Of a DNA stretch of 64,000 nucleotides, positions 9,844-21,400 are shown in pieces. A program made the position numbers and the translations under genes. The number at the start of each line of letters is the position of its first letter. Position 1 is the stretch's first letter. The stretch is from Anaeramoeba flamelloides. Lineage: Eukaryota; Metamonada; Anaeramoebidae. The notes beneath the pieces are model-generated. The model was not told where the DNA came from. It did not search any database and saw only the letters and a list, made by a program, of their open reading frames with translations. Where the stretch lies: contig JANTQA010000070.1 of NCBI GenBank assembly GCA_027625915.1, positions 8,933,001 to 8,997,000 on the forward strand, read 5' to 3'.

Positions 9844-12800
9844 TTAGTTTTCGTTTGATCGGAAAGAGGCTATTGGGAAAATGGTAACCCTTGAAGGCCA
9901 TTTAGGACGTAAAGATATTAATTGAACTCTTTGCCATTTCACAGAATCGAGATATAATGTAAACGTTTTTCGCTTTGATTGTGTTTTTACTACAACCCTG
10001 GAAGTTTTAAAAAACTTTTTCGTAGTTGTGTTTCCTTTTGATTTCTTCTTTTTCTCGAAAACCCCAAGGCGGACGCCAAACGATTCTCCCGGAATTGGTC
10101 GGTTTTGCCCTTCTATTCCTAAAACACTTGCGATTGTAGGTAAGGGTGTTGCAGTAAAAAATTCCAATTTGGATTTTTTACTAATTTTTTTGCCTTCGAC
10201 TTTTTTTCCTTCGGTCCAATATTCGATTAATGCTTCAATATATTCCGGCTCAATGTTATTATCGTTGAGTGAATCATTGGTTTTATTCTCACCTATTTTC
10301 ACTAATTTTAGAAATGGTATACTCTTTTGGGTTAATTCCTTACTATTCAAATCCTTTTTCATTGTAAAATATGCTTCGCCGATGGACAATTTGTTCACGT
10401 GCTGCGCTTGTTCGATATATTGTTTAATTGTGTCTGTAATGAATTCAATTTCTTTTTTTGTAAAAGGTTCCTGCGATTTAAATTTTTCTTTCCAATCTGA
10501 TCGAATGAACAAAGAACGATATTGTTCATCCTCCGAGGCGATATGTAAAGAAATGTCAGTCCGTTTGCAAATTGGTAATAAATAAAATTTCATCAGATCA
10601 GTTGCTTTGGGGCCCTTTGATATGTGTTCGACATAGGCTCTTAATATTTTGGAAATATAAGAATCTTCGCCGGCAATTACAATTTTGATTGGGTCAAAGG
10701 TTTTATTTCGTCTATTAAAATTTTACAACAAACAAAGTGATATCAAAGATTAGAATAATCAGAGTTATGAAATGTATTTCAATGGTATTATACATATTAC
10801 ATATAAGATGGCCAATTTTGTGAATCTGGATCATAATCATTAAAAATGTTATTATATGTCCCTAAGACCCAAAAAACACTAAAAATCTAGAACTGAACAA
10901 ATACTTTCCATTAAAAAAATTTTAAAAACTAAATGAAAACATAAAAATAAATAAAGTTCCTATTTAACTTATTCTTGAAAACATTTTTTGCGGAAATGAT
11001 TGAATTCAAACTCGAAATTATGTATATTTTTATATACAATATCTTATTTTAACTCATTTACTAAAACAAATTCTAAATTATGGGAATTTTATTTTCACAA
11101 AAGGGACTAATTTGGTCTTCAAATGTTTTTTTTATTTTTAAATGTCAAAAATAAAAAAAAAGCTATTTAAAAAAGATACACTCTCTGGAAAAATATTCTA
11201 ATCGGATATATTAACTTGGTTCTTTGATTTCAAAATTTTCTCAGCCTCAATTTTTCAAAAAAAAAATATAAAAAAGTGCACAGTAATTTCATAAAATATT
11301 TTCGATATTCAAAAGTTGAGAGTGTTTTTATTCTAAAAAAATTTATCACAGTGGTTAATTGAATTAAGTTATAAGCTAGATTTCGAAAAATATTAATCAG
11401 AAAAAAATAGTACCTTTTTATATTAATGGCATATTAGAACTATGAAAAAAGTTTAATACTAAAACTTGAATTTAATCATGTGTTTATTGCTATACAGGAA
11501 AAATTTCTTTTTTGAAAATTAACTCTTTTCCAATAATTCTCATCCATTTATAAAAAGGAAAAAAACTCTATTTTCTTTAAAAATATTTCTTTAATCGTGT
11601 TTTTCAAATAAGAAATTTTTTTGTCTTAAGTAGAGTTACCTCTTCGAACATTATCATAATTTAATTTTTCTTTTTAAAAAAATAATTTTAAAAAAAAATT
11701 GGTTTGTAATTTTGGAATGAAATTTCTTAAATTATTAGTGATCTAAAATTATTGGATTAAATTTATTTATTTTTTTCCACAAGAATTTTATTTTTTTAAA
11801 GGTTAATTGAAAAACTTTAATTAACCTTAAGGACTACGTTCCCACCTTGAGGGGGTTGAGTAATTGTGTTATTTCACTTTCACTTCTCAAAAAAAAATTT
11901 CACACGGAAGAAATTGGACAAAAAAAAAAAAAAAACATTTTTTGTCATCTTTACCTTTTCACGAAGACTATTTTTCTTTGTTATTCAATGAAGAGGAAAA
12001 TTGAAAATAACAAAAAAAATAATTGCTAAAAAATGGCTTTTGGGGATTTTCAAGTGCATTTCAAATTTGAGAACATTTCAAACTTGTAAAAGAAAATTTA
12101 AAAAATATGTAGAACAGCTCTAGAAAATAGTGTGAGTTCCGAAAGTTGAAATGGAAATTCTAAAATATTAAAATCAAAATTTAGCATGATCTAACAAGGT
12201 AAAAATTATGAAAATTGTTGAAATTGTGAAAATTTCACATTTTTTCTAAAGGAAATTCTCCTTGGATAAAATATTAATTGGATTATAGTTGGGAAAAAAA
12301 TACCGTACATGAAAAAAATCCCGGACAAGATTTTTAATTGTGATTATTAGTAAAATTTTTGTATAATTTCAATTAAATCCTTATTCTAAATAACCAATTT
12401 TATTATGAGATTAGTAATAAACCTACATAAAGTCCATCAAAGTAAGGTGTCTCTAGAATACTCGAGTAATTGTTTGATAGCCTAATGTTGATCAACTTTT
12501 TTTGAAAAACAATCGAGTTTTATAGAGGTTTACTAGAGTTTGGAAAATGATAATTTTTATTCTTGTTTTTTGATTGATTGAATGGTGTTTTGAACAATTG
12601 TGATTTCAACAATCATCATTCTAATAAGTGGGGGAGTTATAATTGAAAAAGTTCGATTCTTAAAAAAAGGAATTTGATTGTAAATAAATGAAATTACACA
12701 ATAATTTTACTAATATTCACAATTAAAAATCTTGTCCGGGATTTTTTTCATGTCCAGTATTTTTTTCACTACTCTACATAACTTATTCAACGGTGATTTT

Positions 12801-14475
12801 ATCTATTATTTCACTGTTTTCACCTAAAAACGTAGTCCTTAAAATAAAATATAATTTTAAATTTTATAAATTTAAAAGCAAATTAAAAATCAAAATATTA
12901 ATTTCTTTTTTATGTGAAAAAATAAAAAAAAAATAGGCTTTTAAAAAATATTATATATATATATAAACTAAAATTCAAAATTTTTAACACAGTTAAAATG
13001 GTTCAAAGAATCACAATAATACAATTTCCTGAAAATTGGAAATAAATTTCATTTTTTGTAAAATATGAAAATCATTTTTTCATCTTTTAGTTTTTTGTTT
13101 TCATTTCATTTTTTGAATTATGTAACTTGTTTCGTTAGATCTGGAAAATTTTTTTCAAGGATTGATATTAGTTTAAAGTTTAGTTGTTTAAAATAGAAGA
13201 ACTCAAATAAAATTAGTTGATGGTGTCTAACCATTTGATCGATCAATAAATACTAATAGAATTTCAACAAATTTACTAATACATTTTTTTTATTTTTGCC
13301 CATCTTCAAAAATTTTAACAACACCGATAATTTATTAGTATTGATAATTATTTATTTTTTGTTTTGTGAGTATTGTGATTTATAAACAAGTGTTAACATT
13401 TCAATTAGTAAATGTGGTTCTAATTTGGTATTTCTTCTTGAATTGATTAAATAAGATTTTTTTTTAAAAAAAATGAATTTTCAGTGCGTGTAAAAAAGCT
13501 TGAATTGGAGTTAATATTTAAAATATGCTTTTGAATTAATTAAAATCTTGGAAATGAATTGAAAATAATTTTAGATATAACCCAATTTCCAAATTAAATC
13601 AAATCCTTAAATAATGAATTAAATTTAAGCGAGTTAGTGGCAATCAAATCATAGAAACTTACCGAAACAAAAGAAACCACAGAAATTCTAATCATTAACT
13701 TGAAAAAGTATTTCCACAAATATTCAAATATTGATAAAAATTTTATTATTCCAGCTTATTGCTGGAATAATAAAATCTAAAAAAAAAAAAAAAAAATTAA
13801 TATGTATTCTTTAAAGTAAAATAATATCTTGAATATTGATCCTTTGAATAACCAGAAAGTAAATAAAAAGAAAAAAAAAAAAAAAAAAAAAACAGAAGAA
13901 TAAAATGAAAAATACCTTTGACGAAGTTTTTTAATAATTGAACTCATTGCATTTGAAATTTCATTAAAAATTGAAGTTGATAAGATTGAATTTTTAAAAT
14001 AATCAATTTCCGATAATTCTAATAATTTTCTTGATTTTCTTTTTGAATTATCTACAAACAAAAACATATTTGGTATTTGACCATTAGAAAATGAAGATGT
14101 AATAACTTTTGGCACACTATCAACTGTTATTTCATTTTCAACAATTGTATTTTGTTTTTTGTTTTTTTTATTTTTCTTTTCTTTTGAATTTGATTCTTTA
14201 TTTAACAATTGTGAATTATTTTTATTTTTTAATTTATTCTTGCCCTTGGCTTTGTTTTTTAAATCGGTTTCTTCGTTTGAACCACTACTTTCATTTCCAA
14301 ATTCATGGCTATCAGAATCACTGTCGTTTATTCCATTGTTATTATCATTGTCATTATTATTTTTATTTTTATTACTATTTACGGAATTGTTATTATGATT
14401 ATGATTTTCAATTTTTTTATTATTCTCGCTGCTATTGCTATTTTCATTTTCATTGTTATTCGAATTATTATTTGG

Positions 14476-14518
<43 letters not shown>

Positions 14519-16331
14519 GGATTATTTTTATCATTATTTTTATCGTGTATAGATTTAAATAATATATTCTTTTTATTTTCAATATCTGAATCTTCACCCT
14601 CAGAAAAATCATCAAGCATTTCACCAACATTATTAAATAGTCCACCTTCATATTGAATATTTGAATCCATTCTTTCTTTATTTTTTTTGTCTTTTTTCCT
14701 TTTTCCAAAAATTAATTTTTTTTTAAAATTTCCAAATCTTTTTTTCGATTTGACATCAAAATCATCAAGATCAACTTCATTTTCTTCTTCAAATGGAATT
14801 AAATTCGGATTTTGTTCTTCTGAAAGTTTATTTGATTGTTCAGATAAAAAATTTTGATTTGGTGGGCTGGGATTTCGATTCATTTCAAATTTATTATTAA
14901 CATTATTAATATTAATGTTATTATTATTATTAGGGTTATTATTATTATTAGTAGTATTATTATTAGTATTACTATTACTATTATTATTATTATTATTATT
15001 ATCAGTATTATCAATATTAATATTAATAGTATTATTATTATTATTATTATTTAATATATCTTTAGAATTATAATTTAATTTATCCAATCTATTATTTAGA
15101 TTATTTTCAAAGGTGTTGATATTAATACCACTTTTATGATTATAATTTGATTCACTATCAGAGCCACCACTATTATTTTCAGTCTCATATTTTTTTTGAC
15201 TTTTTTTATTTTTTTGGTTGCTCTTGTTAAACAATGAACTATTCTCCAACCCTTCTCTTCGTTTCTTCTTTTTCTTCTTCTTTTTAATTGAAGAATTTTG
15301 AAAGGAAAATAATATTGGGTTTGTGTTTGAATTATTGTTATTATCGTTTCCTTCCATTAAATTATTTCGATTTTCTTGTTCATTATCAGATTCAAAATAA
15401 TCGTTTTCATTAAATTCCCTTTCCTCATCAAGATCAGGCTTGATCTCATTTACATTTAATGGAACTGTCAAAATTTTTAAGAGTAACGAACACACAACAA
15501 CCCTATCTTTACCATGAAGATAAAACTGATCCTCATAATTCATTTGAATAAGCTTTTGTAAATTTATTCTTCTATTTCCAAGAACAATTGTTTGCTTTGT
15601 TCTTTTTTTTTTGGTTTTTAATTTAAATTTTACAAATTTGTTTAAATCCTATATTTTTTTGAATTTTTTTTTTAATATTTTTTTTTTTATAAAAAAAATT
15701 ATTCATTATTTTAGTTAAAAGTTTAAAACGATTCTTCCGAAAAATAAATTATGGGAAAATATATCGGCTATTTCTAAAAAAAAAGCATGGCAAATTTATT
15801 TTAAAATATCTTTCTTAAATTCAATCCTAATAAAACTATTTTAATGTCCAAAATTGTAATTCAATCATTTATTGATTCTTGATAAGAATTCAATTTGTTT
15901 GTTTGTATACATTACTTTAATAAAAGATATGAAAAATTTCTGATCATAATTTTATTTGATATTTTTTAGGGTGTGAAAATTGCTATTTTTTTTCGCTTTT
16001 AGATCGTAAAAATTGTTTTCCTAAGAGAGTTTTGATCTTGAAAAAATTTCCAATAGAAAGAGAAAAATTAAGAACTATTTTTTATTGTTTTCAAAAATTT
16101 TTTGTGTATCCTTTTCAGATTGCCCGTTTTTTATTGTTTGATCTGGTCGAACCCAGTTTTCTCCAAAAAAATAGTTCAATTTGTTTTTTTTTTCATTTTT
16201 TATAAATTTTTTAATCGAACATAATTTGAAATAAATACCTTAATAGGAACTGATCCAATTAGTATTAAAATTCCTCTTAATTTTATATTACCGGTTTTTA
16301 GGATCAAAACACTTAATAAAGAAAATATTAT
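9844..16331 (-). CDS. PACS-type cargo sorting adaptor (5' end not found)
   Basis: Three minus-strand exons: 16331-16292, 15601-13916 and 10711-9844. All junctions have GT/AG and matching phase, giving about 864 codons. PACS proteins bind acidic-cluster cargo and move it between the TGN, endosomes, ER and mitochondria. The join of exons 1 and 2 gives NRTKQTIVLGNRRINL, then VVVCSLLLKILTVPL, matching the end of the PACS cargo-binding (FBR) domain (NRTILG in human). An acidic and DDFDV segment follows, then long Asn tracts, then QIPNMFLFVDNS. Across the 3.2-kb intron lies FDPIKIVIAGEDSYISKILR, and the end reads WPSRVTIFPIASF; both are hallmarks of the PACS C-terminal domain. The extreme N-terminus should lie to the right of 16331 and was not located. 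No frameshift or stop was found inside the joined exons. Confidence 0.85.
10854..11434 (+). mobile_element. ATATGTCC-family element in the PACS intron, copy 1
   Basis: About 580 bp align at roughly 85-90% with 57561-58140. Landmarks include AAAACATAAAAATAAATAAAG, CACAAAAGGGACTAATTTGG and AGTTGAGAGTGTTTTTATTC. It begins ATATGTCCCTAAG; the right end is decayed (GGCATATT). Non-coding. Confidence 0.75.
11827..12842. mobile_element. TTAA-bounded element with TTAAGGACTACGTT ends
   Basis: Perfect 14-bp inverted ends TTAAGGACTACGTT (11827) and AACGTAGTCCTTAA (to 12842) enclose 1016 bp, of which 489 bp are a later insertion (12286-12774). TTAA at each end fits a piggyBac-type target. No transposase frame. 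It sits inside the large PACS intron. Confidence 0.6.
12286..12774. mobile_element. TA-flanked MITE with about 80-bp inverted ends, nested
   Basis: Inverted ends of about 80 bp with few mismatches share GAAAAAAATAC, CATGAAAAAAATCCCGGAC and TTTTTAATTGTGA. TA flanks both sides (12284-12285 and 12775-12776). It is inserted inside the TTAA element. A fragment of the same inner end is also seen near 7500. Tc1/mariner-type by target and end structure; no coding capacity. Confidence 0.8.
12965..13512 (+). mobile_element. TATAAAC-family DNA element, copy 3
   Basis: Intact-length copy (about 548 bp). The left end is AAACTAAAATTCAAAATTTT and the right end CTTGAATTGGAGTTAAT. It carries the uninterrupted ATAATACAATTTC site that is split by a MITE in copy 1. 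It lies within the PACS intron. Confidence 0.8.
13740..13776. other. 16-bp perfect hairpin inside the PACS intron
   Basis: ATTTTATTATTCCAGC and its exact reverse complement are separated by the 5-base loop TTATT. On the minus strand this lies about 140 bases inside the PACS intron, right after a T-rich tract. Read as RNA it would place two CAG/TAG acceptor-like sites in a stem. Confidence 0.8.
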
Positions 16332-16441
16332 CTGAAATGTAAAAAAAAAATTCACCACTTTTTTGGAAATACCTTAAGAAGATGGCAATGATTTTTTTTG
16401 AAAATAGTTTATTATTGATTGGTTAATAAGAATTTTTTGAA

Positions 16442-16672
16442 ATGCTTTATGGAATTGTTGAAGATTATGAAGAATCTGTTGGTTTTCTTTTTAATCCATT
16501 AAATCATTTTATAAAAAAATTTGATAAAAAGAATAATTTATCACAAAAAATAAAAGGAAAAAAGTTTTTTACTTCAAAAAGTGAAAAATTGCTGATTTTC
16601 ATTTTTTTGATATATGCATTTATAATATACATTCTTGAAATAAAGAGATTTCGTCTTAATATTTATTATTAA
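16442..16672 (+). CDS. small membrane protein candidate, or terminal exon
   Basis: A 76-codon ATG frame. Residues 1-50 are soluble with mixed charge (VEDYEESVGFLFNPLNHFIK). A strongly hydrophobic segment, LLIFIFLIYAFIIYIL, lies at about 50-66, followed by a short basic tail. The composition is less repetitive than chance frames nearby. No family is recognised and it could equally be the last exon of a gene. It lies opposite the PACS gene's unseen 5' region, which lowers confidence. Confidence 0.3.
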   Translation: MLYGIVEDYEESVGFLFNPLNHFIKKFDKKNNLSQKIKGKKFFTSKSEKLLIFIFLIYAFIIYILEIKRFRLNIYY

Positions 16673-17411
16673 AAATTTTAATTGATATTTTTACAATTAT
16701 CAAATTAAAATTGTAAGTTTCAAGAAATAGTCATCTTATGTAAATGTAAAAAAAAGGGTTTTAAAAGTATTTATATAGCATTTAACAAACTTCAATCGAA
16801 CAATTTCTGTGTAGACATTTAAAATTTTTTTGTTGTATTTTTTTAAATTTATTCCTAAACTCATTCCCAAAATTTTAGTCACATGAATTTTTTTAATTAA
16901 GAAAATTTTTTTTTTAATATTTGATCTTATGAGAAATAAGATTAGCAATGCTTTACAGTGTCTTCAGTTATTATTTCAATAAATATTTTGTATTATTTCA
17001 AAAATCTTTAGTAAAATAATAATAAAGATTAAAAAAAAAATGTGCCCTTTTAATGTTAGAAATAGCATTTTTATTTTTCTTTATGTTATACAAACAAAAA
17101 TTAAAAAAAGAAGTTTTTTTTTTGAAATGTTGTACTGAGTCTAAACTCTCAGTAATGTTTTCTTGATTTGTTCGAAATAATCACAGCATTTCCAAATTTT
17201 TGTGAATCGTTCAAACGTTTGTTGACAAAAATTTGAAAATAACAAAAAATCATTTTTTTTCTTTTTAATTTGTGAAATTTTATTTTTCAAGAGTTGGTGT
17301 GCATGTGGAAAACAATTATTTATTTTTGTTTAGATTACCAATATCACACATGTTGGTATCTCTTTTTAGAAAATGATTCACAAAATTGGTAACATTTTGA
17401 AGAGTGTGAAA

Positions 17412-17590
17412 TGTGTATATTATTAAATTTCAACTTTGGTCAAATTTCAAAATTGGTCAAATTGGATTTTTTTATATTTTCGAAGAGTTTCTTGATTATT
17501 TTCATTGGTATGACAGTTTTTAATGGTTGTGAGAGGAAAAGTCAAAAAGGTTATTTTGTGATTAGTGGTATTTTATTACTTGTATTATAT
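17412..17590 (+). mobile_element. GGGTATATTATTA-family element, partial copy
   Basis: Starts GTGTATATTATTAAATTTCA and follows the first 180 bases of the element at 27806, including the GTTGTGAGAGGAAAA and GTGGTATTTTATTACTT segments. The right half is missing. An 89-codon frame that starts in this repeat (17411-17680) is therefore probably not a gene. Confidence 0.55.
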
Positions 17591-18022
17591 ACAAAAGATC
17601 CTTTGTATCTAAACATTGTTGCTTTGTTTTGCTCAGTTGAACAATGTTTCATGAAATTATATACAAAAATCATAGAATAAATCACTTTCTACATTAAAAG
17701 CGATATTAATTATATTTGAGAAGTTTTTAAAACATTAAAAAGATTAATTAAAAAGACAAAAAAAATGATACTGGTTTTTGAAATTTAAATGGGAGATAAT
17801 TTCAGCTGATTATCTTTTTTTTTTTTTCAATTCTGAAATCTTGGTTTCATTTCGGAAGTTTTTCATTTCTTCCAAAATATATCAGAAAAATATAAAAAGG
17901 AAAAGAACCTAAACAAATTAAGAGAGATTACAAATCACAAACTATTTCTTTGAAAAATTTGTTTGTAAAAGGAAATTGAAAAAGGAAATGTAAATTTTTT
18001 CCCATTTATTATTCAAATACCA

Positions 18023-18155
18023 TTACATCCATTTTAAAATGTGAGGAATAAAAATTCTCAAAAAGTGTTGCTCAAACTGTTTGACTTACTCTTTTAAGCA
18101 ATCTGAGTAACACTTTTGAAAACTTTTGTGACTCACATTTTTAAAATGGATGTAA
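18023..18155. repeat. palindromic mini-element, copy 1
   Basis: A 133-bp near-palindrome. TTACATCCATTTTAAAATGTGAG at the left mirrors CTCACATTTTTAAAATGGATGTAA at the right, and an inner AAAAGTGTTGCTCAAAC faces a GAGTAACACTTTT. Related copies lie at 29409-29546, 31461-31580 and 56759-56880. Non-coding. Confidence 0.75.
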
Positions 18156-18242
18156 AAAAATAGCAAAACAGAAATATTTCCCCAATTCAACTGAAAAGGA
18201 GTGCTATTTGATTTATTTAATCATTTGACGAGTTTTCACGGA

Positions 18243-18410
18243 CACGACAAAAAATCTCGTGACTTTTACAAAAGCTTATCACTTTTACTACACATTTGCC
18301 CTCTTTAAAAGTGTTGGAAAGTGTTTGAAAGGTTTGTAAAGTGTCTAAAAGTGTTTGAAAGTTTGAAAAGGCTGAAAATCTTGATAAAAGTCATGAGATT
18401 TTTTGTAGTG
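18243..18410. repeat. second palindromic element with AAAGTGT repeats in its centre
   Basis: The ends CACGACAAAAAATCTCGTGA and TCATGAGATTTTTTGTAGTG are inverted copies over about 26 bp. The centre contains repeated GTGTTTGAAAG-type units. It lies less than 100 bp from the preceding palindrome but has a different sequence. Confidence 0.65.
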
Positions 18411-18427
18411 TAATGAAGGGAAAAAGT

Positions 18428-19628
18428 TTACATTTTTTTTTTTTTTTTGAGATTTTTTCCAAATATTTTGGTTTGTGAAAATAAAATTAGAGGGTTGCTT
18501 TCACTTGGTGTAATGATAACCTGTGTAATAAATCTCAAGATCTCTTTGATTTTTCGTAAAGTTTCTTTTCTATGAGTTAAATGGGTTTTATTAACGAAGT
18601 GAAAAAGTAGATTGCAAAATTCTTGTGGGTTTACCAGTATTAGTTTCTTTTTGAATAAAGGCGATTTCAAATACATCACTGAAAAAAATTGGTGGTTATT
18701 TTTTCTTTAATAAAAAACAAAAAAACAAAAAACAAAAAACAAAAGAATGATCTTTGTTCTTCGAATACTTTAGTTTTAAACTTATTCTAATTGTAAATCT
18801 TCTTTGGGGATTAAAAAAGAGTTGAATATTGGAACACTAAGATTCAGTAAATTTAAATTTGTTTTTTTTTTTTTCTTTTGGCAAATAATAATTTGCTTTG
18901 ACAACAAAAGTATTTGATATTCAGAAAATTGTGAGTCGGGTTTGTTTCTCAGAAAAGTTTGGTGTTTATTTGTAATTTTTTCAAAATAATACAAACAGTT
19001 TTTTTTCGTTCCAAGTGTTCGCAAATTAGCACAAGTTCTCAGTTAATTTTTCGAAAAAAAGAGAAAAACCAAAAATATTACTTTTATTTTGTGGATATAT
19101 TGGAAAGTGCAGATAAGATCCAAATCACTAGCTTTTTTGAAAGGTGTTTTGTTTTTCTTTGAAGACGATCCTTTCAAAGAAGGTGATTTCCTCGAGCTAG
19201 AGGGTGACTGCGCAAGTTCTGTATTTGGGTTTTTTGTTTCTTTTTTATGATCTAATACAAAGTGGTGTGTGATCCCATGTTTGTTACCATCGACGCCAAT
19301 CTGTAGTGTTATTTTTTTATATTTGAGTTTTACATTTTCTGTTAGATCTTTGGAATATTTATTTTGTTTTTTTGTTTTTGATTTTTTAAAAACAAAACAA
19401 GAAAAAGAAAAAAATTTGCAAATAAAATTATTTTAGCCAAGTAAAATGTTTTTTTTTTAAAAGCCTGCTTGTGGAAAAAAAAGAATAAGAGAAATATGTT
19501 ACGAATTTTTGAGATAAAAATTTTGCACGTTCTTGCTACACATGTTGGAGAAATGTCTTTTAAATCTTTTTTTTTAAGACCACGAAAGATTTTAATTGTT
19601 TCACTCATTTTTTTAAGACCAAAAGCGC
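18428..19628 (-). CDS. multi-exon gene of unknown function, partly resolved
   Basis: Three minus-strand exons are well bounded. Exon 19628-19540 has acceptor TTACTTCAG and donor GTAGCA and ends in KKKDLKDISPTC. Exon 19300-19082 has acceptor CACTACAG and donor GTAATA, is 73 codons long, starts IGVDGNKHGITHHFVLD and then has a Ser/Lys-rich linker. Exon 18678-18428 has acceptor TTTTTTTCAG and includes NPQEFCNLLFHFVNK, ending in a Lys run and stop. The first two join in phase 0. The path between 19082 and 18678 is uncertain; an exon starting at an AG near 18834 is possible. The GC content of the middle exon is clearly above its surroundings. No domain is recognised. Confidence 0.5.
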
Positions 19629-21089
19629 CTGAAGTAAAAAAAATAAAAAATTTCATAATTTAATATTGTTTCATGTATTCTTATGTTGTATTTTTTTCTT
19701 GAAATTCATAGGGGGGCTTTCTTTTGGAATTAGACAATTAATTGAAGGAATCTCGATTGTTACTTTTTCCAATTAATTTTAAGGCGATGTTATTTTTAGA
19801 TAGCTTCCAAATAGTTAGGTGCAAAATTTTCTGGATCAACAAAGTTACCTTTTGTAGGTGTTAAAGCTTTTAGATCTTTTATTAATCAAAATTTTCTTGT
19901 TCATTCGATGTTTTTCAGGTTTTTTTATCTTATTTTAAATCAGAAGGTAGATTATCAAAATTAAATCTTAAAAGCATTACCTGATTTATCAATCTTGAAA
20001 TTTAAGAAATTTTTTAAGAAACTGTTGTGAAAACAAAGCTTGCAGAAAAGTTTAATCTGTGTTTCAAAATAAATAGCGTTTTTTTCTTTTTATAGAAGCA
20101 CTTCTACTTCAAATGATCAAAGAAACCAACAGTAAGCCCTAATTAAATGTAGTATTGGTTTCAAAAAGTTTTATTATTTATAATGTATTTCTAAAAATAA
20201 AGGATCAAATTAGAAATTTTTCTCTCAAAAAATAATTAAATTTTTAAGAAAATTTTAATACGTAAATCAAAAGAACAAAAAATTTTCAAAAAATTAAGAA
20301 AATTTCCAAAAAATTTCAACAAATTGTAGCCCTAATTTGAATTTTACTCAAAATATCATGGGGTTTACTTTGAAAATTGATTTGAAATTAGATATACAGT
20401 TGAGTAGTAAATTGGATGTTGCATTGGAACAAGAAGAAAAAAAAAACACGGATTATATTTTGAAACATGGATTATAGTCGTTGTGTAGGCATTATTTTGA
20501 TCACTTTTCTGATAAATTTTTCATAAATATTAGATAATTTTTGATTCTTTTTTCTTTGAGAAATGATTTGAATTTTAGCTTCTAAGAGTACACACAATAA
20601 TTTTAGGTTGTAAAAAAACTTGGAAAAAGAAACTTTTCTTCAAAAATATTACTTGTTAAGAACTTTTTTAAAAGTAGAGTACGTAGATTTATAAATATGG
20701 AAACATTAAAAAAAAATTATAATGTTTTTGAAATTTAAACATATTATCACTAATAAGGCTCTTCTTTTTTTCATAAAGGTTAAAAAAATTATAATAGCTT
20801 TTCATAGTTACTTAGAACCATGAAACAAAAAAATAGTGATATTTTGGTATTTGAGAGTTTATTGTCTCTTTGTTTTTGATGGAACTTCTCATCTTAAGAA
20901 AAAAATTAAAATATTTGGATTCAAAAAGTAATTCAATTAATCCAAATAAATAATAAAAAAAAATGTACTAAAATAGTTTAAATATTATTCAAACTAAAGA
21001 ACGATTATTTATTGTGTCAAGAGTACATAAGAAAGAAATTTATTATTCATTAATGAAATTTTCAAATAAAAATAAGAAATTGGTGAAAT
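19629..21089. other. gene-free AT-rich stretch
   Basis: Any 5' exons of the minus-strand gene at 18428-19628 would lie here, but none could be supported. No repeats recognised. Confidence 0.45.
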
Positions 21090-21400
21090 ATTGCTAAGGT
21101 ATCATCAAGGGCCTCTGAGAACTGTCGAGTGCCGCCGAGTGCCTAATTTATCTTGAGGCTTTTTTTTTTTTTTTTTTTATCTGTAAAATCTATTGATTTT
21201 ACAAATAAAAAGTAAACTTGAGAAAACCTAAAGATGATTTTACAATTGAACAGAAAAACTAAAAAAATAACTAACAGCACTTTTCCAGAATTAAAAAAAA
21301 ATTGAGTAAAACGAAAGATTTTATTTTATTTTTTAAAAATTCAGGGAAAATTAACAACGATTTTCTTGATTTTACTTCTTTTATCTATACAATTTGTTGA
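21090..21400. repeat. hairpin module related to the 46-kb array
   Basis: Contains GTGCCGCCGAGTGCCTAA, then a T tract, a TAAAATCTATTGATTTTA stem-loop, and an AACAGCACTTTTCCAGAATT segment. The same order of pieces recurs in 45860-46760 and 29815-30150. Non-coding. Confidence 0.6.

Larger units (their letters stand above)
16332..18022. other. mostly gene-free stretch
   Basis: Should contain the missing first PACS exon(s) on the minus strand, which I could not recognise. On the plus strand it holds the small membrane-protein candidate at 16442 and a repeat fragment at 17412. The rest is AT-rich DNA without features. Confidence 0.4.

Noticed and set aside
10028-10585. 185-codon plus-strand frame opposite the PACS C-terminal exon
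   Set aside because: It is the antisense of a clearly conserved PACS domain; its peptide has no recognisable features.
14109-15054. Several plus-strand frames rich in Tyr, Phe, Ile or Leu
   Set aside because: They are antisense or shifted readings of the Asn-rich codons of the PACS exon.
17411-17680. 89-codon plus-strand frame with a membrane-like segment
   Set aside because: Its first two-thirds lie inside a copy of the GGGTATATTATTA element.
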